A stretch of 33,686 nucleotides of DNA from an uncultured beta proteobacterium (GCA_903928635.1 CAIYRQ010000169.1:1-33686), one strand, 5' to 3'. Counted from the first letter of the stretch, positions 8,862-17,933 are shown. Notes: generated by a model from the sequence alone, not told the origin. Numbers and translations: made by a program.

Positions 8862-9703
8862 AAGCCCAATGTGGTCAAAATGAAACGAGGGCTGCCAGCA
8901 AGGCACAAAAATCCAGCGCCGGCAAGGAAGGGCCCGAAAGGCATGTATCCCCCTTCACGCAGCGCGCCCCGCCATTTCAGTGCCACGCCCACAAAGGTGC
9001 CGACCACTGACGACAGCAAGAGCAAGGGAATCAGCATTTGCCAACCGAACCAGGCCCCCAGGCAGGCCAGGAGTTTGAAGTCACCAAAGCCCATGCCTTC
9101 TTTCCCCGTCGCTAGTTTGAATGCCCAATAGACCGACCACAACGTCAGGTAACCACCCACTGCGCCCCACAAGGCGTCTGACAGCAAGGTTTGGGTCCAA
9201 TGTGCGTCCGCCGCCACCAGGCCTAACCACAAAAGTGGCAGCACGATGACATCCGGCAGTAGGGTGGTTTCCCAGTCAATCATGGCGAGAGCCAAAAGTG
9301 AGGCTGAAAAAATGCACCACAGAGCTGCTGTAGGCGTCCAGGCCCAGCGGGTGACACACAGCGCAAAAAGGCCTGCAGTTGCAAGTTCAACAAGCGGATA
9401 TTTTCGGCTGATTGGTGCCTGGCAATGGCCGCAGCGGCCACGAAGAGCGATAAAACTCAAAACAGGAATATTCTGATGCCAGCGAACTCGCGCCGTGCAC
9501 AAAGGACAGTGTGAAGCGGGTTTCCATAAATTAAATGGTTCGGGGGGGGCTTCTGATGTTCCTGCCCAATCCTGGTAATCCCGCGCCCATTGCCGCTCCA
9601 GTATTTTGGGTAGCCGGTGAATCACCACATTTAAAAAGCTACCGATCAACAGACCAAAAATACTAGCCAGTGCCACACTGACATTCAAATTTAAGGAAAT
9701 CAA
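8858..9703 (-). CDS. pilD: Type IV prepilin peptidase / N-methyltransferase PilD
   Basis: A 281-residue polytopic membrane protein. The N-terminal cytoplasmic domain carries the zinc tetrad C66, C69 (CPLC) and C91, C94 (CGHC). The two aspartyl-protease residues are D143 in MIDWETTLLPD and D208 in GMGFGDFKL. PilD removes the leader peptide from type IV prepilins and pseudopilins and methylates the new N-terminal residue. Hydrophobic segments run along most of the chain from 105 to 280. The ATG overlaps the pilC stop (9700-9703) and the stop overlaps the coaE start, so it sits translationally locked between the two. No pilin gene is in the window. Confidence 0.96.
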   Translation of the reverse strand: MISLNLNVSVALASIFGLLIGSFLNVVIHRLPKILERQWARDYQDWAGTSEAPPEPFNLWKPASHCPLCTARVRWHQNIPVLSFIALRGRCGHCQAPISRKYPLVELATAGLFALCVTRWAWTPTAALWCIFSASLLALAMIDWETTLLPDVIVLPLLWLGLVAADAHWTQTLLSDALWGAVGGYLTLWSVYWAFKLATGKEGMGFGDFKLLACLGAWFGWQMLIPLLLLSSVVGTFVGVALKWRGALREGGYMPFGPFLAGAGFLCLAGSPRFILTTLGL

Positions 9704-10938
9704 ACGAGCTGTCCTAGTTTGAAAATGGGCAGGTACATAGCCACCACAATACCCCCAATAATGACGCCCAAAATCACGATGATGATGGGTTCCATCAAAC
9801 TCGAAATTCCTGCAACCATGTCATCCACTTCTGATTCAAAAAAATCGGCAGCCTTGCCCAACATATAGTCGATAGAACCTGATTCCTCGCCGATGGCGCA
9901 CATTTGCAATACCATCGGTGGAAATAGTTTGGACTGGGTCATGGCCGTCGTGAGTGACACACCGATGGATACCTGTTGCCGAATGCCAACGGTGCCTTCA
10001 GCATACTCAGCATTGCCAGCCGCGCCTCCTACTGAATCCAAGGCCTCAACTAAGGGAACACCCGCTGCAAACATAGTGGCTAATGTTCTGGTCCAACGTG
10101 CGATACTTGATTTTCGAATTAAAGGCCCAAAAACTGGCAAGCGAAGCAGAAAGCGGTCCACGACGGACTGCAAATGCGTACTGGTCTTTAAGGTGCGGAA
10201 AAATATAAACAAACCACCAAATAGGGTGCCAAATATTAAATACCAATACTGAATAAAAAATTCACTCATTGCAATCACTATGAGAGTGGGTGCAGGCAAT
10301 TCTCCACCGAACGATGCGAACACCTGTTTAAAAGAGGGAATTACAAATAGCATAATCACCGTTATCACGATAAATGCAACTATCAAAACACTGATGGGAT
10401 ACATGAGCGCAGATTTAATCTTAGATTTAATCGCCTCGGTTTTTTCCATATAGGTTGCCAAGCGATCGAGCAGTGAATCCAATATGCCTGCAGCCTCTCC
10501 TGCGGCGACCAGGTTGCAATAAAGTTGGCTGAATTGTTTAGGATATTTGCGAAACGCATTACTCATTGATGAGCCAGTTTCAATATCAATGCGTAAATCG
10601 TTGATAAGTTTTGTGAGGCTGGAATTGGGATTGCCCTGCCCTACGATATCAAATGACTGCAACAGGGGTACGCCTGCTTTCATCATGGCGGCTAATTGGC
10701 GAGTAAATGTGGCGATCTCTTTCGACTTGATGGGTTGTGCCCAACCCATGCGGCGTTTTCTAACCTTGAGCGGTGTAATTCCTTGCCGTCGGAGCATGGC
10801 GCGCACCAAAATTTCGGCTTCGGCCCGAGTTTCGCCGTTGACTGCACGTCCATTGCGATCTCGCCCCGTCCATTCAAACACCACCTCAGCCGCTGCGCTT
10901 TTTCGCCTTAATTGCTGAGTCTTCCGGTCGGTTGCCAT
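9700..10938 (-). CDS. pilC: Type IV pilus inner-membrane platform protein PilC
   Basis: A 412-residue protein of the type II secretion F/PilC family. A cytoplasmic N-terminus (FEWTGRDRNGRAVNGE, then LRRQGITPLKVRKR) precedes two T2SF repeats; the first contains FTRQLAAMMKAGVPLLQSF and the second WTRTLATMFAAGVPLVEAL. Membrane segments are visible near 175-200, 225-255 and at the C-terminus (EPIIIVILGVIIGGIVVAMYLPIF). PilC couples the PilB and PilT motors to pilus assembly. A good Shine-Dalgarno AAGGGA lies 6 nt before the ATG, in the 22-nt gap after pilB. The gene is visibly richer in A+T than its neighbours. Confidence 0.96.
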   Translation of the reverse strand: MATDRKTQQLRRKSAAAEVVFEWTGRDRNGRAVNGETRAEAEILVRAMLRRQGITPLKVRKRRMGWAQPIKSKEIATFTRQLAAMMKAGVPLLQSFDIVGQGNPNSSLTKLINDLRIDIETGSSMSNAFRKYPKQFSQLYCNLVAAGEAAGILDSLLDRLATYMEKTEAIKSKIKSALMYPISVLIVAFIVITVIMLFVIPSFKQVFASFGGELPAPTLIVIAMSEFFIQYWYLIFGTLFGGLFIFFRTLKTSTHLQSVVDRFLLRLPVFGPLIRKSSIARWTRTLATMFAAGVPLVEALDSVGGAAGNAEYAEGTVGIRQQVSIGVSLTTAMTQSKLFPPMVLQMCAIGEESGSIDYMLGKAADFFESEVDDMVAGISSLMEPIIIVILGVIIGGIVVAMYLPIFKLGQLV

Positions 10939-10960
10939 AGTGTCCCTTAGTATCTTTCAT

Positions 10961-12700
10961 TTATTCGTTGGTGACTGCCATGACCTCTTCAATCGATGTC
11001 AAGCCAAGTTTGACTTTATGCAGTCCAGAAGCACGAAGCGAACGTACTCCCTCGCGTTCGGCTTGTTCTGCAATATCCATCGACGAACCATCCCTTAATA
11101 TAATTCTTTGGATTTCATCGGTCACGGGCATGACCTGGTAGATGCCAACGCGGCCCTTATAACCATTGTTGCAACTGCTGCAGCCAACTGCGCGATAAGG
11201 TTTCCAGCTCCCATCCAAATCGGATTCTTTATACCCTGCATCCAACAAAGCTTGCTGGGGAAGGTCTAAAGTTACTTTGCATTTCGCACACAGTCGCCGT
11301 GCTAAACGTTGCGCTGTTACCAGGACTACGCTAGAGGCGATATTGAAAGGTGCGATCCCCATGTTGCGCAAACGAGTGATAGTAGATGGCGCGTCGTTGG
11401 TATGTAGTGTTGACATCACCATGTGACCGGTTTGGGCGGCTTTGATAGAAATGTCTGCCGTTTCGAGATCTCGAATTTCACCCACCATAATAATATCTGG
11501 ATCTTGGCGGAGGAATGATTTCAATGCAACAGAAAATGTTAAGCCCGCCTTTTCGTTGACGTTGACTTGGTTCACCCCTGGTAAATTAATTTCAGAAGGA
11601 TCCTCTGCCGTGGCAATATTGACGCCTGGTTGATTCAGAATATTCAAGCAGGTATACAGAGAAACCGTTTTCCCCGAACCAGTGGGGCCAGTCACGAGGA
11701 CCATTCCGTAAGGGCGGTTAATCGCCTTGAGCAGACGCGCTTTTTCAACGTCTTCGTAACCTAGTGCCTCGATTCCCATTTGGGCGCTGCTGGGATCCAA
11801 AATACGTATCACGATTTTCTCACCGAACAAGGTGGGTAATGTACTTACCCGAAAATCGATGACTTTATCCGCGGTCATTTTCATTTTCATTCGCCCATCT
11901 TGAGGCAGGCGCTTTTCCGAAATATCAATTCGCGAGATCACTTTGATCCGGGATGCCAGCTTTTCTTTGATGCTGATCGGCGGCGCGGCTATTTCCCTTA
12001 GCTGACCATCGATACGAAAACGCACTCGGTACGAATACTCATAGGGTTCAAAATGCAAATCAGAGGCGCCCATAGCATAGGCATCAAACAACATTTTCCT
12101 TAAAAATCGCACAACCGGCGCGTCATCGATTTCAGTCTCTTGAGCGGCTTCAAAAACAGGCGACGCCTCTGGATCTTCTAGGCTTTTTTCATCGAAGCTG
12201 CTGTTGAGGAGTGCTGCTGAAAATTGCTCTGAGGCTTCGGTGAATTTCGATGCATTGAGCTTCATCAACTTGTCAAATTCAACCACGACCCATTCCACCG
12301 ACAACTGAGTGGCAAATTTAATTTTCTCAGCGGCCTCACGGTTTGAAGGATCGGCTGTGGCAATAACCAGGGCGTTGTTTCGCTTGGCTAGAGGCAGCAA
12401 CTGATAGTCGCGGCAAATTTTTTCATCTAACAAGTTGGTCGGCAGCCTGTCTATATTGATGGCATCCAAATCGACCAGCGGTGAAATAAAGGCTTTGCAG
12501 AGTGTGTGCGCCAGTGAAAATGAGGACACCGCGCCAGAGTCGACTAATTCGGAGACGAAACTTTTGTTTTGCGTCTGAGCTTTGCTAAAAATCGCTTCTG
12601 CCGTTTTTTGATCTAGATTCCCTGCCAACACCAGTGCGCGACCAACACCGGAAATTTTTCCGGAAGATACATCGAAAATGGAAGGGTCAAGATCGTTCAT
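10961..12700 (-). CDS. pilB: Type IV pilus assembly ATPase PilB
   Basis: A 579-residue hexameric extension motor of the GspE/PilB family. It has an N-terminal MshEN-type domain over the first 150 residues, a linker of low complexity around 165-192, then the ATPase: Walker A GPTGSGKT at 338-345, the Asp box ATAEDPSE near 363-370, Walker B DPDIIMVGE at 400-408, and the His box TGHMVMSTLHTNDA at 424-437. The zinc tetrad is C471, C474 and C507, C510. The start at 12700 is chosen because its ATG shares bases with the rfbC stop (ATGA); a longer start at 12769 lies inside rfbC. Base composition is clearly lower in G+C than flanking genes: the line 11461-11520 holds 24 G+C in 60 by hand count. Confidence 0.96.
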   Translation of the reverse strand: MNDLDPSIFDVSSGKISGVGRALVLAGNLDQKTAEAIFSKAQTQNKSFVSELVDSGAVSSFSLAHTLCKAFISPLVDLDAINIDRLPTNLLDEKICRDYQLLPLAKRNNALVIATADPSNREAAEKIKFATQLSVEWVVVEFDKLMKLNASKFTEASEQFSAALLNSSFDEKSLEDPEASPVFEAAQETEIDDAPVVRFLRKMLFDAYAMGASDLHFEPYEYSYRVRFRIDGQLREIAAPPISIKEKLASRIKVISRIDISEKRLPQDGRMKMKMTADKVIDFRVSTLPTLFGEKIVIRILDPSSAQMGIEALGYEDVEKARLLKAINRPYGMVLVTGPTGSGKTVSLYTCLNILNQPGVNIATAEDPSEINLPGVNQVNVNEKAGLTFSVALKSFLRQDPDIIMVGEIRDLETADISIKAAQTGHMVMSTLHTNDAPSTITRLRNMGIAPFNIASSVVLVTAQRLARRLCAKCKVTLDLPQQALLDAGYKESDLDGSWKPYRAVGCSSCNNGYKGRVGIYQVMPVTDEIQRIILRDGSSMDIAEQAEREGVRSLRASGLHKVKLGLTSIEEVMAVTNE

Positions 12701-13233
12701 AGTTTTGAAAAACGCTTTCCGCCGGCATCCTTGGTTGAAACGATGGGCACGATACCTTCTAATGGCCAAGTAATATTCAGATCAATATCATCCCATGCAA
12801 TGCATTGCTCAAACTCTGGCGCATAGTACTCTGTTGTTTTGTATAAAAATTCAGCATATTGCGATGTCACTAAAAATCCATGGGCCAGTCCCGGCGGAAT
12901 CCACAGTTGGCGCTGGTTGGATGCCGATAGAAACTCCCCGACCCACTGGCCAAATGTGGGTGACTGAGGCCGAATGTCCACCGCGACATCAAAAACCTCC
13001 CCAGCCACAACCCGCACCAGTTTTCCTTGGGGGAACTGTTCTTGGTAATGCAATCCGCGCAATACGCCATGTGCTGACTTGGAATGATTGTCTTGTACGA
13101 AGGTGGGCGAAATTCCTGTCGCCGCAGCAAAGGCCCGTGCGTTGTAACTTTCAAAAAAGTAACCGCGGGAATCCCCGAAGACGCGCGGTTCAATCAGCAA
13201 TACATCCGCAATTGCAGTGGGTGTGGCCTTCAT
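12697..13233 (-). CDS. rfbC: dTDP-4-dehydrorhamnose 3,5-epimerase
   Basis: A 178-residue RmlC cupin, the third enzyme of dTDP-L-rhamnose synthesis. Family blocks are EPRVFGDSRGYFFESYN, FVQDNHSKSAHGVLRGLHYQ with the catalytic His at 62, the VVAGEVFDVAVDIR strand, and WIPPGLAHGF. The chain is full length. Its ATG begins on the last base of the rfbA stop (TGATG at 13235-13231), and its own TGA overlaps the pilB ATG at 12697-12700. This second overlap joins the sugar genes to the pilus genes. Confidence 0.97.
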   Translation of the reverse strand: MKATPTAIADVLLIEPRVFGDSRGYFFESYNARAFAAATGISPTFVQDNHSKSAHGVLRGLHYQEQFPQGKLVRVVAGEVFDVAVDIRPQSPTFGQWVGEFLSASNQRQLWIPPGLAHGFLVTSQYAEFLYKTTEYYAPEFEQCIAWDDIDLNITWPLEGIVPIVSTKDAGGKRFSKL

Positions 13234-14132
13234 CAGTAGACCTTTTCGCTAAGTAGGCGAAGCAGATATTGCCCATAGCCTGATTTCGCCAGGGGTGTGG
13301 CTAAACGCTGCAATTGATCGCTGTCAATCCAGCCACTACGCCAGGCAATTTCTTCAGGCGCCGCGACTTTCAGGCCTTGGCGGTTCTCAATCGTATGAAT
13401 AAATTGGCTTGCTTCCAGCATGGATTCATGGGTACCGGTATCGAGCCAGGCATATCCGCGACCCATGGTTTGTACGTCGAGTTGTCCCCGCTCCAAATAG
13501 AGTTTATTCAGGTCAGTAATTTCCAGTTCGCCTCGGGCTGACGGTTTTACGAGTTTGGCAAGCGCCACCACTTGCGGGTCGTAAAAGTACAGCCCGGTCA
13601 CCGCATAGCGTGATTTGGGGGCGGCTGGTTTTTCTTCGAGGCTGATCGCGCGCCCCGCACTGTCAAATTCCACCACGCCGTAGCGCTCAGGGTCTTGTAC
13701 GGCATAAGCAAAAACCGTGGCACCTACCGATTGGTTGCAGGCAGATTGGAGCAGGGAAGCAAAATCGTGACCGTAAAAGATGTTGTCGCCCAGTACCAAG
13801 GCACTCGGCGCCCCATCCAGAAATGTTTCTCCAATCAAAAAGGCCTGGGCCAAGCCGTCCGGGCTGGGTTGAACTGCATAGGACAGCTTCAGGCCCCATT
13901 GACTGCCGTCACCCAAGAGTTGTTCAAAGCGGGGAGTGTCTTGGGGCGTTGAAATCACCAAAATCTCACGGATGCCCGCCAGCAGCAGGGTGCTGAGCGG
14001 GTAATAAATCATGGGTTTGTCGTAAATGGGAAGCAATTGCTTACTAACGACCTGCGTGGCGGGGTAGAGCCTGGTGCCCGACCCGCCTGCCAATATGATT
14101 CCTTTGCGCTGCGCGACCTGTGCTGTGCTCAT
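13233..14132 (-). CDS. rfbA: Glucose-1-phosphate thymidylyltransferase
   Basis: A 299-residue RmlA that makes dTDP-glucose from dTTP and glucose-1-phosphate, the first and feedback-controlled step of the pathway. The nucleotide-binding signature [11 protein letters not shown] lies at 14-24, followed by [17 protein letters not shown], and the later blocks [16 protein letters not shown]...SLEEKP and [15 protein letters not shown] are all present. The start at 14132 is supported by AGGAG about 7 nt upstream, inside the last codons of rfbD. A start at 14186 would add residues lying inside rfbD. Confidence 0.97.
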   Translation of the reverse strand: MSTAQVAQRKGIILAGGSGTRLYPATQVVSKQLLPIYDKPMIYYPLSTLLLAGIREILVISTPQDTPRFEQLLGDGSQWGLKLSYAVQPSPDGLAQAFLIGETFLDGAPSALVLGDNIFYGHDFASLLQSACNQSVGATVFAYAVQDPERYGVVEFDSAGRAISLEEKPAAPKSRYAVTGLYFYDPQVVALAKLVKPSARGELEITDLNKLYLERGQLDVQTMGRGYAWLDTGTHESMLEASQFIHTIENRQGLKVAAPEEIAWRSGWIDSDQLQRLATPLAKSGYGQYLLRLLSEKVY

Positions 14133-14134
14133 GA

Positions 14135-15055
14135 CTATGGGGCTCCTAATATTTCTTGCAGCATTCGCCGTACGCCAATTTGCCATTGTGGTAAGTGTAA
14201 TGAAAATGCCAATTGCAGTTTTTCGGTATTGAGGCGGGAGTTGAGGGGCCGTTGTGCTGCGGTTGGAAAGTGGGCGGTCGAGGTCGTCTGAACCTTTTCA
14301 GGGCCACATCGGAGCGTGGCGCCCAAAGAGGATGCCTGGGCCAGTACATATTGGGCATAAGCGTGCCAGCTGGTTTCTCCGCCTGCCACACAGTGGTATG
14401 TGCCTGCTAACCCGGGCATCACCAAGGCCGATCGCAAAGCGTGCGCAGTGGCATCGGCCAACAGTTCGGCGGATGTGGGAGCGCCAATCTGGTCGTCAAT
14501 GACGGTCAATGTCTCTCGTTCGGCTGCAAGGCGCAGCATGGTTTTGGCAAAATTTCCGCCTCGGGCGCTGTACACCCAGCTGGTTCGAAAAATGAGGTGC
14601 TTGGAACAAGCCTGTACCGCCAGTTCACCTTCGTATTTGGTGCGGCCATAGGCGCTGAGCGGTGCACAGGCATCACCCTCCCGCCAGGCGGTGGATCCGC
14701 TGCCATCGAAGACGTAGTCCGTGGAGTAGTGCACCAGCCAGGCGCCCAAACGTTGCGCTTCAGCGGCCAAAACGCCCGGTGCCAGAGCGTTGATCGTCTG
14801 AGCCAGGCCTGGCTCGCTTTCCGCGCGGTCCACTGCTGTATAGGCGCCGGCATTCACGATCACATCTGGCGCGACCAGGCGAACTGTTTGTGTCATTGCC
14901 GCCAGATTACTTAAATCGCCGCAAAGGCCCTCAGCATTTGCCTGAGGCGTCGAGCCCAGGGCGATCACTTCGCCCAGCACAGACAGGCTGCGCTGCAGAT
15001 GCCAGCCCACTTGCCCATTGCAACCCAGAAGCAAAATTTTCAATGGCAAACCCAT
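14135..15055 (-). CDS. rfbD: dTDP-4-dehydrorhamnose reductase
   Basis: A 306-residue short-chain dehydrogenase (RmlD) that reduces dTDP-4-keto-L-rhamnose to dTDP-L-rhamnose. The dinucleotide-binding loop GCNGQVG lies at 11-17. The catalytic YxxxK pair is Y135 and K139 in [12 protein letters not shown], after [10 protein letters not shown], with [13 protein letters not shown] earlier. It begins 3 nt after the rfbB stop and ends 2 nt before rfbA. Confidence 0.97.
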   Translation of the reverse strand: MGLPLKILLLGCNGQVGWHLQRSLSVLGEVIALGSTPQANAEGLCGDLSNLAAMTQTVRLVAPDVIVNAGAYTAVDRAESEPGLAQTINALAPGVLAAEAQRLGAWLVHYSTDYVFDGSGSTAWREGDACAPLSAYGRTKYEGELAVQACSKHLIFRTSWVYSARGGNFAKTMLRLAAERETLTVIDDQIGAPTSAELLADATAHALRSALVMPGLAGTYHCVAGGETSWHAYAQYVLAQASSLGATLRCGPEKVQTTSTAHFPTAAQRPLNSRLNTEKLQLAFSLHLPQWQIGVRRMLQEILGAP

Positions 15056-15058
15056 GCG

Positions 15059-16123
15059 TCAGGCCTGCGCATACTGCATAGCCACCCAGTCCCGGTAGGC
15101 GCCGCTCTGCACTTGTGTCACCCAGTCAGGATTGTCCAGATACCACTGAACCGTCTTGCGGATACCGGTCTCGAAGGTCTCAGCAGGCTTCCAGCCAATT
15201 TCTTGCTCGATCTTTCGGGCATCTATCGCATAACGCCGGTCATGCCCAGGGCGGTCGGTAACGTAGGTAATCTGCTGGCGGTAAGAATGGCCGTTTGCGC
15301 GGGGTTTTAACTCGTCGAGCAGGTCGCAAACACTGTGAACGATCTCCAGGTTAGGTTTTTCATTCCATCCACCCACGTTATAGGTCTCGCCGACGCGTCC
15401 AGTCGCTAACACTGCGCGGATGGCGCTGCAGTGGTCTTTCACATACAGCCAGTCCCGGATTTGCTGGCCATCACCGTACACGGGGAGCGACTTGCCCGCC
15501 TGCGCGTTGACGATCATCAGCGGGATGAGCTTTTCTGGGAAATGCATGGGTCCGTAGTTGTTCGAGCAGTTGGTCGTCAACACCGGCAGGCCATAGGTAT
15601 GGTGGTAGGCGCGCACGAGGTGGTCGCTGGCGGCCTTACTGGCGCTGTAGGGGCTGTTGGGCTCGTAGCGGTGGTTCTCGGTAAAGGCGGGATCCCGGGC
15701 GCCAAGCGACCCATAGACCTCATCGGTCGATACGTGAAGCAGTCGGAATGCCGATTTTTCGTCCCCGGTAAGCGTTCCCCAGTAGGTACGGACTTGCTCC
15801 AATAACTGGAAAGTACCCACGATGTTGGTCTGAATGAATTCTCCCGGCCCGAGGATGGAGCGGTCGACATGGCTCTCAGCGGCGAAATTGAGTACTGCCC
15901 TTGGCCGGTGCTGCGCCAGCAAACTGCCCACCAGGGCCGCATCGCCAATGTCGCCTTGAACGAAGATGTGGTGCTGGTTGCCCTTCAGGGATATTAGGTT
16001 GTGTACATTGCCGGCGTACGTGAGTTTGTCCAAATTCACTACGGTTTCGTCGCTTGCGGCGAACCAGTCCAGTACGAAGTTGCTGCCGATAAAGCCGGCT
16101 CCGCCGGTCACAAGAAGGGTCAT
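15059..16123 (-). CDS. rfbB: dTDP-glucose 4,6-dehydratase
   Basis: A 354-residue RmlB of the extended short-chain dehydrogenase family, which converts dTDP-glucose to dTDP-4-keto-6-deoxyglucose. NAD-binding GGAGFIG is at 7-13, the catalytic T133-D134-E135 in VSTDEVYG, and Y159/K163 in [11 protein letters not shown]. The block TNCSNNYGP and the C-terminal [13 protein letters not shown] are also typical. The start at 16123 ([11 protein letters not shown]) is preferred to 16186, which would put 21 atypical residues before the Rossmann strand. It is the first gene of the leftward string. Confidence 0.97.
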   Translation of the reverse strand: MTLLVTGGAGFIGSNFVLDWFAASDETVVNLDKLTYAGNVHNLISLKGNQHHIFVQGDIGDAALVGSLLAQHRPRAVLNFAAESHVDRSILGPGEFIQTNIVGTFQLLEQVRTYWGTLTGDEKSAFRLLHVSTDEVYGSLGARDPAFTENHRYEPNSPYSASKAASDHLVRAYHHTYGLPVLTTNCSNNYGPMHFPEKLIPLMIVNAQAGKSLPVYGDGQQIRDWLYVKDHCSAIRAVLATGRVGETYNVGGWNEKPNLEIVHSVCDLLDELKPRANGHSYRQQITYVTDRPGHDRRYAIDARKIEQEIGWKPAETFETGIRKTVQWYLDNPDWVTQVQSGAYRDWVAMQYAQA

Positions 16124-16315
16124 GGTGTGTTTCTGTCTGTCACAAATGAATCTGGCGGGATCGCGAGCTACTGACTGATTATCCATGCCAAGGCATGCTC
16201 ATTGACCCGGAAAAATGGACGAGGAGCAGGCGAATGAAGTCCAAATAAGGGTAAACTCGGAGGCTATCCGGAAGACCGCTGGGAAGAAAAGCCTAGCCTG
16301 CACCCGGCTAACACC
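16124..16315. other. Divergent intergenic region between rfbB and tRNA-Leu
   Basis: This 192-bp gap must hold the promoter of the leftward rfb-pil string and probably that of the tRNA-nuo block. On the minus strand a GATAAT at 16183-16178 is a fair -10 box for rfbB, without a consensus -35. A TTGACC at 16202-16207 on the plus strand lacks a -10 partner. A perfect 14-bp palindrome (16184-16197) and a short hairpin TAGCC-(7 nt)-GGCTA at 16294-16310 are present. No ORF is credible here. Confidence 0.4.
16184..16197. promoter_or_regulatory. Perfect palindrome CATGCCAAGGCATG, possible operator
   Basis: CATGCC-AA-GGCATG is an exact 14-bp inverted repeat 61 nt upstream of the rfbB ATG. It lies immediately next to a GATAAT -10-like hexamer on the minus strand, where a dimeric regulator could block or help the polymerase. 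I do not recognise it as the site of a named regulator. It could also form a short hairpin or be chance. Confidence 0.3.
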
Positions 16316-16400
16316 GCCGTCGTGGTGAAATTGGTAGACACGCTATCTTGAGGTGGTAGTGGCGAAAGCTTTGCGAGTTCGAGTCTCGCCGACGGCACCA
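16316..16400 (+). tRNA. tRNA-Leu, anticodon GAG
   Basis: An 85-nt tRNA with the CCA encoded. The acceptor stem pairs GCCGTCG (16316-16322) with CGACGGC, followed by discriminator A and CCA (16397-16400). The anticodon stem CTATC/GGTAG encloses the loop TTGAGGT, giving anticodon GAG at 16350-16352, which reads CUC and CUU. A long variable arm (TGGCGAAAGCTTT) marks a class II tRNA, as expected for leucine, and the T stem is GCGAG/CTCGC with loop TTCGAGT. It lies 64 nt before nuoA, an arrangement common in Burkholderiales, so it may share a transcript with nuo. Confidence 0.97.
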
Positions 16401-16464
16401 ACAATTAATGCGCCAATCTGCTTTTTGTAGGTTTGGGGCAAGCAATGGTGACCAGAATTTAGTG

Positions 16465-16824
16465 ATGCGCTTAGATCAATACCTTCCCGTCCTGATGTTT
16501 ATCCTGGTCGGCGTGGCTGTCGGCATCATCCCCCAGGTTCTGGGCTACATCCTGGGTCCCAACCGTCCTGATGCGGCAAAAAACTCCCCTTACGAATGCG
16601 GTTTCGAAGCGTTTGAAGACGCCCGCATGAAGTTTGACGTGCGCTACTACCTGGTGGCCATCCTGTTCATTTTGTTCGACCTGGAAATCGCATTTCTGTT
16701 CCCTTGGGCCGTTTCGCTCAAGGAAATCGGCCCTACGGGCTTCTGGTCGGTAATGGTTTTTCTGGCCATTCTGGTTGTGGGCTTTGCCTACGAGTGGAAA
16801 AAAGGCGCCCTGGATTGGGAGTGA
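16465..16824 (+). CDS. nuoA: NADH-quinone oxidoreductase subunit A
   Basis: A 119-residue membrane subunit of complex I with three hydrophobic helices (about 8-29, 62-82, 90-110). The conserved loop [20 protein letters not shown] with C45 forms part of the quinone-site gate, and D72 and E74 lie in [12 protein letters not shown] chose the ATG at 16465 ([13 protein letters not shown]) because this is the usual NuoA beginning; an upstream start at 16408 would begin 8 nt after the tRNA. No strong Shine-Dalgarno sequence precedes it. It is the first gene of the nuo operon and ends 3 nt before nuoB. Confidence 0.97.
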   Translation: MRLDQYLPVLMFILVGVAVGIIPQVLGYILGPNRPDAAKNSPYECGFEAFEDARMKFDVRYYLVAILFILFDLEIAFLFPWAVSLKEIGPTGFWSVMVFLAILVVGFAYEWKKGALDWE

Positions 16825-16827
16825 AGA

Positions 16828-17307
16828 ATGATTGAAGGCGTCCTGAACGAAGGCTTCGTCACCACGAGTTACGACTCGGTGATGAACTGGGCAAAAACCG
16901 GCTCCATTTGGCCGATGACCTTTGGCTTGGCCTGCTGCGCGGTGGAAATGATGCATGCGGCGGCTGCGCGCTATGACCTGAGCCGCTTCGGCTCCGAAGT
17001 GTTTCGCGCCAGCCCCCGGCAATCCGATTTGATGATTGTGGCCGGTACGCTGTGCAACAAGATGGCACCTGCGCTGCGCAAGGTGTACGACCAGATGTCA
17101 GAGCCGCGCTGGGTGATCAGCATGGGGTCCTGCGCCAACGGTGGCGGCTACTACCACTACAGCTACTCCGTGGTTCGCGGTTGCGATCGCATTGTTCCGG
17201 TGGATGTGTATGTGCCGGGATGCCCTCCCACCGCCGAGGCCCTGGTGTACGGAATTTTGCAATTGCAGCAAAAAATCCGTCGTACTGAAACCATTGCGCG
17301 GGCTTGA
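16828..17307 (+). CDS. nuoB: NADH-quinone oxidoreductase subunit B
   Basis: A 159-residue subunit holding the terminal [4Fe-4S] cluster N2, which passes electrons to quinone. The ligands are the tandem C36-C37 in [11 protein letters not shown]102 in [11 protein letters not shown] and C132 in [11 protein letters not shown]. It lies at the membrane junction with NuoD, A and H on the cytoplasmic side. The gene ends with a TGA 5 nt before the nuoC ATG. Confidence 0.98.
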   Translation: MIEGVLNEGFVTTSYDSVMNWAKTGSIWPMTFGLACCAVEMMHAAAARYDLSRFGSEVFRASPRQSDLMIVAGTLCNKMAPALRKVYDQMSEPRWVISMGSCANGGGYYHYSYSVVRGCDRIVPVDVYVPGCPPTAEALVYGILQLQQKIRRTETIARA

Positions 17308-17312
17308 ACACC

Positions 17313-17921
17313 ATGACTGATTTTTCTGTTCGTCCGGAAGCCACCAAGGACGCTGTGGTTCAGGCGCTTGGCGATAAAGTTAAACACATTGCCATCACAT
17401 TGAACGAAGTGACTGTGCAAGTGGCCGCTAGCGATTACCACGCAGCGGCCTTGATTCTTCGGGGTGCGCCCGGCTGCCAGTTTGAGCAAATGGTGGATCT
17501 GTGCGCCGTGGATTACTCGGAGTACCAAGGATCCGCGCAGGAAAGCGCTCGGTACTGCGTGGTGGTGCACCTGTTGTCCATCAGCCTCAACCAGCGTCTG
17601 CGTCTCAAAGTGTTTGCACCTGACGACGACATGCCGGTGGTGGAGTCGATCAACGATATCTGGAACTCGGCCAATTGGTTTGAGCGCGAGGCGTTTGACT
17701 TGTTCGGTGTGGTGTTTGAGGGTCACGACGACCTGCGCCGCATCCTGACCGACTACGGGTTCATTGGTCACCCGTTTCGTAAAGATTTTCCGACCACCGG
17801 CCACGTGGAAATGCGTTACGACGCTGAGCAGGCGCGTGTCATTTATCAGCCGGTCACGGTTGAGACGCGTGAAATTACGCCGCGCATCGTTCGCGAAGAC
17901 AAATACGGAGGCCTGCATTAA
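17313..17921 (+). CDS. nuoC: NADH-quinone oxidoreductase subunit C
   Basis: A 202-residue subunit of the connecting arm, equivalent to the 30-kDa subunit. The family signature is [29 protein letters not shown] followed by GHPFRKDFP. It is separate from nuoD, unlike the fused nuoCD of Escherichia coli, which fits betaproteobacteria. I use the ATG at 17313 ([13 protein letters not shown]); a TTG at 17304 overlapping the nuoB stop would add only three residues. It carries no cofactor. Confidence 0.96.
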   Translation: MTDFSVRPEATKDAVVQALGDKVKHIAITLNEVTVQVAASDYHAAALILRGAPGCQFEQMVDLCAVDYSEYQGSAQESARYCVVVHLLSISLNQRLRLKVFAPDDDMPVVESINDIWNSANWFEREAFDLFGVVFEGHDDLRRILTDYGFIGHPFRKDFPTTGHVEMRYDAEQARVIYQPVTVETREITPRIVREDKYGGLH

Positions 17922-17933
17922 GCAGAGGCTCGC

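Noticed and set aside
11591-11620. PilB Asp box reads AEDPSE, where AEDPVE is what I would first expect
   Set aside because: The acidic residues are kept and the changed position is not catalytic. I also have a recollection of the same form in related betaproteobacteria, so it is probably ordinary.
16294-16310. Short hairpin TAGCC-TGCACCC-GGCTA just before the tRNA
   Set aside because: A five-base-pair stem is too short to call as a terminator or leader structure; a chance match is likely.
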